In this document: piece by piece, positions 55,516-64,000 of the stretch | Position numbering within the stretch: position 1 is the stretch's first letter | How the letters are laid out: each line of letters begins with the position of its first letter | NCBI GenBank assembly: GCA_905221615.1 | Contig: CAJNDT010000495.1 | Coordinates: 1 to 64,000 of the forward strand | DNA from: Symbiodinium sp. CCMP2592 | Lineage: Eukaryota; Sar; Dinophyceae; Suessiales; Symbiodiniaceae | Direction: 5' to 3' | DNA length: 64,000 bases | Notes under the pieces: model-generated | What the model was told of the DNA's origin: nothing | Seen by the model: only the letters and a program-made list of their open reading frames with translations | Databases searched by the model: none | Program-made: the position numbers and the translations under genes

Positions 55516-55829
55516 ACTTTGCAGGACGCATGTTTCATCTGAGCCTGGGGCACGCAGAGTCCGCAGCATAGCTCCCCTGGTCCGCAGAAGACTGCCTGGC
55601 CCAATTTCATCCGGATGATGGTACATTGCCATTGTTTAAGTATATCCATTCTGCGGGCGTTGCATCCGAACGGCGTCGGGCCTGCCCTGCACCTGGCTGC
55701 CCTGATGCCCATACGATTGTCCTTCTTGTGCGTACGTATATGTTTATGTCGTGTGTAGATGCACATGACATGTGTCTGCATGTATGACATGTACTTAGAA
55801 GATAGATATGTCAGATGTGCTATGTGACA

Positions 55830-57130
55830 TTATGGTGGACGACATTTGCATGTTGCACATGGCAGCTGTCTAGCAGCTGAACCTTACGACTAAAGCCACC
55901 ATTAGCAGCACCGTTTTCGCTCCTACAACTATGTGTTGTCCTACCCCTTCGACTGCCATGGCTACCACACAATGATGGTGATGGTGATGGTGACGGTGAT
56001 ACTGATGGTGGAAGCCGCCAGGCTGGCAGAGGTGAGCTGCATGCGAATCGAGTCTGGAATTCTGCCAGAGATATACATGCTGATGCTACCCGCATCATTC
56101 ACCTAAATATAGCTGGCCTCCTCTGAAAAGCTCCGCGAAGCCGTCAAGGCTTTATCATGGCAACAAAGCGGTTTAGATCTCGGGAATCTGGGGACGTCTC
56201 CGGAGAGGTCTGGGTTTACTGCGCGGGTCAGGGCTCGTGTGTAGGGCTCAGGCGAGACACGAAGTCTATAGCCGAAGCATGTTGCTCTGATGCACAGATA
56301 CCTACATGGTGCTCAAGAAGGGCCGTGGGTCTACAACGAAGATGTAGCGCACACCTGTGGCTGCAAGCCTCGGACCAATGTGCGCACGAAGCAAAGAAGC
56401 AACTGATCATCTCACTTTTCTCGTGTACTGGCACAAGACGAGTACAAGAGCAATACAGCCGCGGTCTTTTCTTGTCGTCCACACCAAGCAGGGCTTCGTC
56501 TGCCGCGCCTTTTGACGGGGCATTCAGCTACTGGTATTGGATCGCTACATGCATTGGAGCGTGCAGCGTGGAGAGAATCAGCTTCGAGCTTTTGGAACGT
56601 GGAACTGCCGCTGACGCGCGTACCACCATGCATGCGGAGCACAACTAACATGCCGTAGCACAAGCTATCAGCCTTCGTCAGAGTCGCCAACGAAAACCTT
56701 CTCTGGCCAGTCTGGAGTAACGGCTTGCGGTCCGTACATCTTACATCTCTGCATCGAAGTTGCACGTGTCGAGGCACTGAGCAGCTGCTCTGAAAGACAT
56801 CTGTAGCCTGACAGCTAAAACTGAAGAACGAAGATGGCGATGACAGTGCCAGTGGTGGGCTAGATGGTTGATGAAGCTAATGGCAAATGACAATGATGGT
56901 GCTGATGCTAGTGCAATTCTGAGGGAGATGGTGATCCTGATAGCACGGGCGGTGAGTACTGATGATGCCAGATTGGCATCTCTGACAGTCGGGCTAGATC
57001 ACGACCTGATGAGGTGCATGTGGCCGGAGCCTTGCAGCATCCTCTGTAGAGCGTGAGACCAGGCATCTTCCGACATCTGGCAAGTTTTCTGCCAGATCCT
57101 AGAAGAAACAGTCTTGTTGAACTGTCCTTT
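55830..57130. other. Unassigned stretch
   Basis: Includes a short GATGGT repeat (55971-56007) and a featureless plus frame (56157-56648). No supported gene. Confidence 0.35.
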
Positions 57131-57185
57131 CTTTGGGCACAGTGAGCTTCACGCGGTACTTGCATTGCATTCATGCCTCTCATTC

Positions 57186-58392
57186 GGCACCAGCTCGTGC
57201 TTCGGGCTCAGATCATGACTGCGTCCTGCACTCGCATTGGAAGAACCCCTGTCCTCTTCGAAAGTCTGATGGAGGAGCGTCGCTGGTTGCAAGTGTCCCG
57301 AAGGTCTTGGGGATCGAAACTCCTGACACACAACCCGCCGGTGGTCTTACAACAGGTGACGGATTGGAGTCGGGCCAAGCCTGTGTGTGTGCACCTCCAG
57401 CATGGGGGAGCTGTCTACCTGAAGCAATTCACTGGCGAAAGATTCTCCCCTTTCTGAATGGAACCATCCAACATGTCTTGGCTTGGCACAGCTTGTCGGG
57501 AGACGTCGTTGCAAGTCAGCTTGAGCAACCTTCGCACAAAGCTCGCAGCAGGCCGCGCCAATACACAGTCCTGTGCTGACGCGTGCTAAGGCCTGTGCAA
57601 GTTTTGGTACCAGCTTTCTTCCGGCACTTCACGGCTGCAGTCTTTCGTCGAGGTGGCCGAATTCCAATCCTGATCAGACGAACCAGGTTCGATCATACCC
57701 GGAAGTGCCATGCTCCGGGCCCAAGGCGTCGCTCCGTCGAGATGTCTTCATAATCAGAGCCGGCGACCCGACCTGAACGTATCTCCAAAAACCACTGCAC
57801 CTGCAAAGATCGAGGCATCCCCGCCTCCGTCGTGCAGAAGCTGCGCGGGACAGTATCTGGTCTGCGAAACTCCAGGCTGAGATGTATGGCGGTCTTCAGC
57901 GCGGCCTCCGCGAGCGTTGCCAACGACTCCCCAAGTTCGCAACACAACATTCGACATGTCGTGTGACCCTGTGTGACTGTGATGTGGTTTGCCTTGCAGC
58001 TGTAAAGATCGCAGATATCCTCCCCATTGATCCTGTCGCTTCATTGCGCTTCGACGAAGGCAGGACACTGCAACTCAGCTTAGCTCATCCCACCTCAGCA
58101 ACTCATCACCTGCATGGAGGCCAAGCAGGGGCACTGCCTGTAAGACGACCACGGGCCCTCCTCAGCTCATGAGCTGCTCAGCTTCTGTCATGTTCCATCA
58201 ATCTTCGCTTTGGGTTTACCTCTGCCAATAGTCCTCTTTCTCCGCAGCAAGGAGGAGTTCAACCCACAACTCGTGCATTCTGGATTTGTCGGAACTTGCA
58301 GCTCAGTCTCGATTCCCGATGATGCTGGCTGCGTTGGACTGGCTGACCTGCGTGGCATGCTGCTCGCCAGATACAACCAAGGTTTCATCTAA
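57186..58392 (+). CDS. Candidate plus-strand gene, unknown function
   Basis: The terminal exon (58248-58392) follows a pyrimidine-rich acceptor CTTTCTCCGCAG and reads KEEFNPQLVHSGFVGTCSSV, VGLADLRGMLLARYNQGFI and a TAA stop. An upstream exon at about 58000-58060 follows TTTGCCTTGCAG and reads VKIADILPIDPVASLRFDEG. A further one near 57220-57440 reads RTPVLFESLMEERRWLQVSR and VCVHLQHGGAVYLKQFTGER. The junctions between them are not resolved. Good acceptors on the plus strand and a clean stop make this the best plus-strand gene of the window. No domain recognised. Confidence 0.42.
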
Positions 58393-58613
58393 AATGCATG
58401 GGCATGCTTGCTGACAATGCGAAAGAGTAACAGATAGGATCCGAGCAACAGCATATTTGCGATTTGCACACATCCATAATCAAACGCAGTGAAGTAATGC
58501 GTCCTCCTCGTCATCTTCTCGCAGATGCCCAATCTCTGCATCCAAGACCTTCCGTGCCACATAATAATGAATTTCTTGGAGGTGAGAAGGCACAGTAGCT
58601 GAGCTAAGACCAA
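58389..58613 (-). CDS. Candidate membrane-protein end, convergent with the plus gene
   Basis: The minus frame reads RRTHYFTAFDYGCVQIANML and LLGSYLLLFRIVSK, with a likely membrane helix, and stops with TAG at 58389-58391. That stop overlaps the TAA (58390-58392) of the plus-strand gene. Composition is natural, but only one segment is visible. Confidence 0.27.
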   Translation of the reverse strand: MVLAQLLCLLTSKKFIIMWHGRSWMQRLGICEKMTRRTHYFTAFDYGCVQIANMLLLGSYLLLFRIVSKHAHAF

Positions 58614-58864
58614 AAGTCAAACAGTAATGAGCCAAACTACACGACTAACAGCTAGCAGCTAGCGACGAAAAAGGAAGAGCCATGATTTCGAACGAGCCTA
58701 AAATAGGGAGCACCAACCCCGATGTCCCGCCGGCGCACCTCTCGGTCGGAGCAGAAACTCTCAGTAACGCAGAGCTGCTGACACTTCGGAGTTGTCAGCA
58801 GTGCATCCTCGGAAAATCAGGGTCAGGCAACTCCAGTCAGAAAGACACCGTATGCTGAAGCATA

Positions 58865-59135
58865 CGTTGTATGCGCATTACACATGCGTGTACGTGTATG
58901 CATACGTGCATGGGTGCATCCATCTATCCGTCCATCCGTCCATCCATCCATCCATGCATGCATTCATTCGCACACATGCATTGGTTCTGCGGCATACTTG
59001 TTGTGCATACGCACATACACGGAAGCGCCCGAAAAACGAAATATGTGTTTGCAACTGTATGTCTGATGTATGTAGATGCTCGCACTGCACGCATACACAC
59101 ATATACATACATACATACATACATACATACATACG
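58865..59135. repeat. TGCATA-, CCAT- and CATA-type simple repeats
   Basis: Three adjacent low-complexity tracts: alternating CATACGTG-like DNA (58865-58920), CCAT units (58921-58960) and a pure CATA tract (59103-59134). Confidence 0.88.
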
Positions 59136-59329
59136 AGATTGATTTATTCGTTCACTCACTAAGGCATGTCGACATACATGTTGAATGTCATGTAATGTAC
59201 CATACTGTACTAGACTGGACTATGCTGTGCTATGTGTAGTGTAGTGCAATGCCAAGCCATTTGCATGGGCCTGCTTTGTTTCGCCTCGCTCGGGTATGCA
59301 GCTCAGCGGTTTGCTCACAACCAACGGCG

Positions 59330-59480
59330 ACAGGCACCACGACCACAGTAACGACAACGACAGCAGCAACAGCAACAACAACAACAACCACCACAACCAT
59401 AAGCAAAACCACAACCACAGTGCTAACACCACCAGAAGATTCACAACAATATCAACAAATACCGCACAGCAGCAGCAATG
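59330..59480. repeat. CAA/CAG/CCA triplet field
   Basis: Imperfect triplet DNA similar in make-up to the 7.9 kb field; poly-Asn and poly-Thr frames are artefacts. Confidence 0.8.
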
Positions 59481-59489
59481 ACAACACCA

Positions 59490-60790
59490 AAACATGCATA
59501 CATGAGATCAACCCCTCAACCCGTTGCGAAGACGACAAACCCATTCGGACCTCCGAGGCCACGTTGGAGGGCTCGGAGGGCTCAGCTGGCAGGCTGAGCA
59601 CTCCAAGTGGAAGCCCGAAGGGCTGCCTCAATTGGAACCAAGTCTCACCCCGGACCAGCGGGCTACTTGTATGGACCCACATCCGCATTCAGAGGCAGTG
59701 CTAAACCTGCTGCAGCCTTCTTGCAAGCCGTGGCGCTTCATAGATGTGCGGCGCATCTCAAGTTGAAACGTCGAACCTGACTGGCACAGCTGACACTTCC
59801 ATGCGAATCGCACACAGCACGCTTTACCGTGTAGCAGTTCTGAGCAGCCTAGCAGTTCCGCACGGCTGCGCAGTCTACTACTACGCCCCTCCTTCCGAAA
59901 GAGGCTTCCGGTAAGAACCGTGGCAGGGCACCTTCCGAGCTCGTCTCTGTCGCTGCGGAGGCACTCAAAACCTCCCGCTGCGTCCAGGACTCGGCACGGC
60001 ACCTGACTCACTGTTACTTTCGTCATGAAAGTATAAAACTCACACAGAATAATGTTCTACACGCTAGAGAAGAGGAAAGGAAGCGACTGCTGTGGCGCTG
60101 TCGAAGCACACATTGGCATGCGAAAAAGAAAACACTGCAATTCCAGGGCCTCGGTTCTGGAGGGTTGTAGAAATAGTCGCACCACCTTGACTGCAGGCGG
60201 TCATACAAAAGGTAGGCGCACTGGAGTCAAAAACCTCTAAACTGCAAACTTCCACGTAAGCCCGCAGCACTGGCATTGTCTGCGGCACGCAAAGAGTTGG
60301 ACCGCAGCACATCTCGATCAGGTCATCCTGTCGATGTCGTTTCCGAACAGCCCGCCGGGGTCCACCATAGTACCATAGGCCCGGCACCCAGCCACCCACC
60401 CAACTTCTCGCACGCCGACTTACCCACGCGAGCACTCGCCGCCGCTAACGACGCATCCTCTTGTCTTGAACAGCTTCTTGTAGAATTCGCCTGAACCTCT
60501 GCCGGTAAACTCACAGAGCATGCATGGGCTTACACATGCGTGAGCTTTGCATACATGTCGGTGCACGGCGTTGGTGTTGCTGGTGCGATTCAACATATGA
60601 TCCAAGGCTGTCGGATGGAGTTTGTAATCCTGGCCTGGTACAAAGTTCGACGTGAATGCATCTGCAAGCCCCCCAAGTGCTAGGCAGCCTTCGGACCCTA
60701 AACCGCCACCAGTCACTAGTCTCACTGACTGACAAACCGACGCGTCTCCTCGTGCACAAGCGTGGCTATCGGCGGCTCCTGCTTTGCCCA
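59490..60790. other. Unassigned stretch
   Basis: Open minus frames (59628-60026, 60420-60791) have no recognisable domain; they might contain downstream exons of the PDZ-like gene. Confidence 0.3.
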
Positions 60791-60805
60791 CATGTCTTCA
60801 ACAAT

Positions 60806-61240
60806 TTATTCGATACATCTCCCCGCCTTGTGATAGAACTGAATCTCTATATTCTGCCCACAGGATTCAAGAAGTTCAGCAAAATGGCGGAAGTTTTGCA
60901 CAGACATACCGTTGATGCTGAGCACCTGGGACCGCATCGATTGCATTCGGGATAAGTAGACTAGTAACTCGCCTTGTAACGAACTTGACATGCCGCCGGC
61001 CTCATCTCCCTGGTAGATGCCCAAATGACTCGCATCCACCATTACGACCACATCGCCTTGGTGAAATCACACCGGAACGCTCTCATGTGCCAGGACACCG
61101 CACAGAGAGAGGGAGATCCCGGGCTCCCTACTTTGGGAGCTTGGCCCAACAATGAGGTTCAGCTTGTGATCGGGGCTGGCGCGCCAAAGCTGCACCTTGA
61201 ATCGCCCGGCAAGACGGCCAACAGGAATCGGAGGTGATAC
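60806..61240 (-). CDS. PDZ-like domain gene fragment (second PDZ in window)
   Basis: Upstream segment (about 61205-61145) reads FKVQLWRASPDHKLNLIVG, fitting the first strand and carboxylate-binding loop region of a PDZ fold. The downstream segment (about 60940-60840) reads VLSINGMSVQNFRHFAELLE then IEIQFYH, the GDRI.SVNG-like turn, helix and last strand. The join in between is not resolved. A GC donor (CACAAG/GCGGGG) may end the second exon. PDZ-like folds bind C-terminal peptides; here probably a scaffold. Confidence 0.5.
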
Positions 61241-61249
61241 CTGCAAAAT

Positions 61250-62530
61250 GCACCAAAGACCACAAAGGGGTGACGCAAGCACAAGGGTGCTCGGTGCTGT
61301 CACGTCTGCATGGCCTTCAGCAGAGGAAACGTAGCTGGAGCTTGGTCCTCTGCAGCTTTTCTGCACATGGGATCAAGATCACCTAAAACCCAATCTTATA
61401 CTTGTAAGAACTGCAGGCTGCTCACACCTTCTCTGACGTCGACCTCCCCGACGTCTGCGCCGGTTGCGACGTTTGGCCGAGCCTGGGTGCACTTCGATGC
61501 GCTCCTGCCAACACCTCTCAACAGCTTCTGCACAAGAAGCTCCTGTCACGCTGAGCTTGGGGCTTCTGCGCTGCAGGCAGGTGATGTGACTCCTACAACC
61601 AGTAGATGCCGTCCGAATATGATGTGCATCATTAGACGTGGGCAGCCTGCATTGAATCCAACGCCGGATCCATACTTGGTCCCTCGAGCGCCGTGCAGTT
61701 CTACGCTTGCTTTGCTATTGATGAAGTTGTAGTACGAGACCGCCTGTCGGCAGACTATGTTGAACACCTTGTGTCGTCGACGTTGAACATCTGGTGCTTT
61801 GTTGAGCTGGCTTGGTGTTGGCGGAGTTTCGTGACTTCATGTAGGCCAAATGAAGCCGACGCAGGTCTGCTTAGACCTGTCGCTGCTCTGCTACATCGTC
61901 CTATGCTCAAATGCGGCCTGGCTGCAGCAAGGGGCCTGGTATGCGCCGAGCTCACAATCGTTGCTAATTCTGTTGAGGTCCATGACGTGAGTCGCAACGG
62001 ACCTCTCTCAAAGGATACATTTGCGGGAGCACATAGGCTTTGTGGTATGTGCAGGGTGAAACCGTGTCCAAATCTGGCCCGACCACAAGCTGTACAAGGA
62101 GGCCACTTCACTGATAGCACTGGCATGCACAGGAGCGAAAACCCCCACATGCAAGACGAAAAGCAAGCAGCCTGACAAGTCGAGAAACTTCCTGGTGTCA
62201 AGGGGGAGGGAAGGGGGGCCTCGCTTCTCCACTGAATTCAAGCACTGAGCTGCTACGCTGTGCTATGCTATGCTACGCTATCCTCATCAGCCTCTTCATC
62301 TTGTTTTCCAGGAGATGGGCCTTGCTACAGGACTCGTCTATAGTCTTCATCAACTCTCCTGTCTTCCAGCCTTCCGCCGCCAACCAAGGCACTCTTCAGA
62401 GCCTGGTCATCGCTGCAGACACTCAGAGGCTTCCTCTCAGACACCGTCGATCTGGCCTTCGGGTTGGCCCACTCCGAATCCAGGTAAGAGTCGTCCTCGT
62501 CGTCCTTGGATTCATTGCGAGTTCATGAAA
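61250..62530. other. Mostly unassigned stretch
   Basis: A plus-strand frame (61693-62175) is open for 160 codons (EVVVRDRLSADYVEHLVSST) but has no domain. A GCTATGCTACGCTA-like short repeat lies at 62255-62285. Confidence 0.3.
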
Positions 62531-62533
62531 AGC

Positions 62534-62854
62534 TTATTCTGCTCCGTCTGGCTCCTGGAGCTTCTTGCTCTCCTCCTGCTTTCGGTAGTAATGGGCCATC
62601 ATCGCCTTTACATGACATCTGTGCCACCCGCGGCCATAACAGCCCAGGGCCCTCTTCGCCTTGTGCGTGTTCTCGTCTATTCGGGGCTCCCGCACAGGAG
62701 CTCCAGAGGCTTTCGGAGCAAGCTTTGTGACGATCTTCGTCTTTTCCTGCAGGCAAGGCCGTGGGGCCGTGGGGCAGGGCAGCGCTTTTGTGTTCCCTGA
62801 ATTTGTTCGGGTGCCGGCATTCTTGCCAACATACTGCTCCAGCGTCTGGTCCAT
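62534..62854 (-). CDS. Basic protein, terminal exon
   Basis: The minus frame reads MDQTLEQYVGKNAGTRTNSG, EKTKIVTKLAPKASGAPVRE, NTHKAKRALGCYGRGWHRCH and VKAMMAHYYRKQEESKKLQE, and stops at 62534. The even spread of Lys, Glu and aromatic residues, against Ser/Arg-rich shadow frames, supports coding. Upstream exons may lie at 63160-62870. No domain recognised; the basic central part could bind nucleic acid, which is speculation. Confidence 0.5.
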   Translation of the reverse strand: MDQTLEQYVGKNAGTRTNSGNTKALPCPTAPRPCLQEKTKIVTKLAPKASGAPVREPRIDENTHKAKRALGCYGRGWHRCHVKAMMAHYYRKQEESKKLQEPDGAE

Positions 62855-63017
62855 CCTGAGGGGCTCTGCTGCTCTGAGAACGGAAGCGGGGCCTCACAGC
62901 TTCGACGCTCCAAGGCTTCGGTCCTGAGTTCCTTCCCTGCCCACCACAAGTTGGTCTGGGCAGGCTCGAGCCTGGAACACTGGCGGATGCAGACCGAAAC
63001 AGAACTCCTGCTTCCAT

Positions 63018-63165
63018 CTAACAGCTAGAATCCAGAGACAGCGAGTTAGAGCTCGGCTGCCGGCACGCACTGCAACTCCGACGCTCCGTCAAGCTCCTCC
63101 CGGTCCTCGAGCTCTTGGCGTACAGGATCCTCAGCTGAGACTTGCTAAGACGATGTCCACAAGCG
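63018..63165 (-). CDS. Candidate acidic exon
   Basis: The minus strand reads SAEDPVRQELEDREELDGAS followed by ELQCVPAAEL. The charged, helix-prone make-up suggests an exon between the two better-supported minus-strand exons around it. No borders fixed. Confidence 0.3.
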
Positions 63166-63295
63166 CTCTGCCGTCGAAGCAACATCACAGTAACAGAAAT
63201 CTCCGCCCAACTTTTTTGACTTGGCATCTCCACTCCAAGGGAGTTCGACGTAACTTTGTACAGAGCTTGAGCCGTGAATGGCGCAAGCTTTGATG

Positions 63296-63916
63296 TCAGA
63301 AGCCACAGGGCTCGTCATCAGCTTCGCACGTCTTCACCACGTGCTGCTCACTCAGAACTTGCATGGCATCATGTACCCCAGCCTGGCTGGCCGGGAATCC
63401 GAATCTCAGCAGAGTTGGCTCCAACTCCTGCATCTGTACCTCATCGACTTGGTGCAGGTCGCAGTCCTTGCTGCTCAGCTCCTGCTGGAACAGATACCTC
63501 GCATCGGAAGTGAGAGCGGCACGGCGTAGCCTTCTGAAGGACTCGCACTCCTCCACCTTTTCTGCCTCATCCAAGGCAACTTTCACGGACTTGCTGAACG
63601 CCCCACTGCGCTTCTTTGGTGCATGGCCGTGTGCAAACTCTGCGCTTCCAACGTGCTGCAGAACGCCAACGAGCAGCGGCAACAAATCCTTCTGCTCCGT
63701 AAGTTTCATGTCCTGCATAAGCGTAGAGCAACACCCGGAGAAGTCCTGGACTGACATCTGCTGCGCAAGGTCATTCGATCTACCATTCGCAGTGCCACTC
63801 GGGGCGACGGGTTCCAGCTGATGCCTGTCTCCAGCCTCTGCTGTATCGAAAGGCCTGCCTAGCAAGTCGTCACCCGCCATCCTCTTGCAAACGTTCACGT
63901 CATAGAGCCAGTGCAA
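63296..63916 (-). CDS. Unknown protein, 206-codon open frame
   Basis: Long minus frame with natural composition: MAGDDLLGRPFDTAEAGD, MSVQDFSGCCSTLMQDMKL, LLPLLVGVLQHVGSAEFAHG, VALDEAEKVEECESFRRLRR, SSKDCDLHQVDEVQMQELEP and a C-terminal part ending DEPCGF. It looks alpha-helical. No domain recognised. It could form one gene with the exons at 63.1 and 62.7 kb, since all read the same way; in that case the stop at 63296 would lie in an intron. Confidence 0.55.
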   Translation of the reverse strand: MHWLYDVNVCKRMAGDDLLGRPFDTAEAGDRHQLEPVAPSGTANGRSNDLAQQMSVQDFSGCCSTLMQDMKLTEQKDLLPLLVGVLQHVGSAEFAHGHAPKKRSGAFSKSVKVALDEAEKVEECESFRRLRRAALTSDARYLFQQELSSKDCDLHQVDEVQMQELEPTLLRFGFPASQAGVHDAMQVLSEQHVVKTCEADDEPCGF

Positions 63917-64000
63917 CTTGAGCCATTACTGAAAAGCTCTGGATGACAAGCGACATGCGACATGCTCTGGACTCACTCTCACTACAGCTTCCTGGGCCGC

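Noticed and set aside
56157-56648. 163-codon plus-strand frame
   Set aside because: No domain, no splice or start evidence, and the opposite strand is also open.
59249-59704. 151-codon plus-strand frame
   Set aside because: Mostly triplet-repeat Thr/Asn/Ser coding; no domain.
63913-63925. CTTGAGCCA (minus: TGGCTCAAG), another partial spliced-leader match just upstream of the 206-codon frame
   Set aside because: Nine bases only; expected by chance about once in two windows of this size.

Overview
The window looks like nuclear DNA of a dinoflagellate, most probably of the coral-symbiont family Symbiodiniaceae. The grounds are many short exons separated by introns of about 50-110 bases, and introns that keep a protein-family reading frame only if GC-AG or GA-AG borders are accepted beside GT-AG. 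Nearly all recognisable exons lie on the minus strand, and there is heavy triplet and minisatellite DNA. No bacterial operons, rRNA, tRNA, CRISPR array or reverse-transcriptase gene was recognised. Gene models were read by eye from reading frames and splice borders; outer exons are often missing.

Layout. 1-13 kb: mostly unassigned, with three triplet-repeat fields (2.3-2.6, 7.9-9.2 and 10.2-10.4 kb), a foldback repeat family (8.16-9.07 kb), a 21-bp minisatellite, and weak minus-strand exons near 4.2, 5.3-5.9 and 10.6-11.0 kb. 13.4-20.1 kb: a minus-strand cluster with a leucine-rich-repeat gene, two unassigned genes, a von Willebrand A / ubiquitin-conjugating E2 fusion, and a PDZ-like / coiled-coil / SAM gene. 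20.9-24.8 kb: nothing firm. 24.8-33 kb: three copies of one gene module (SH3-like plus coiled coil) in different states of decay, interleaved with ankyrin-type fragments; the third copy carries three adjacent quasi-palindromes. 34-36 kb: a SAM half-domain and weak exons. 36.0-38.2 kb: a composite satellite block. 39.6-50.4 kb: scattered minus-strand exons, ending with a gene resembling mitochondrial ribosomal protein mL59. 51.7-53.7 kb: the best-resolved gene, a class III CoA-transferase (CaiB/BaiF family). 54-64 kb: weak exons, a possible DNA alkyltransferase motif, one plus-strand gene candidate (57.2-58.4 kb), simple repeats, a second PDZ-like segment and two minus-strand genes of unknown function.

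How the genes work together. There is no operon logic. Functions that can be named are CoA transfer, ubiquitin conjugation, protein-interaction scaffolds (PDZ, SAM, ankyrin, LRR, SH3-like) and probably mitochondrial translation. The shared theme is scaffold domains on one strand, local gene duplication, and repair or replication scars (inverted duplications, foldbacks).
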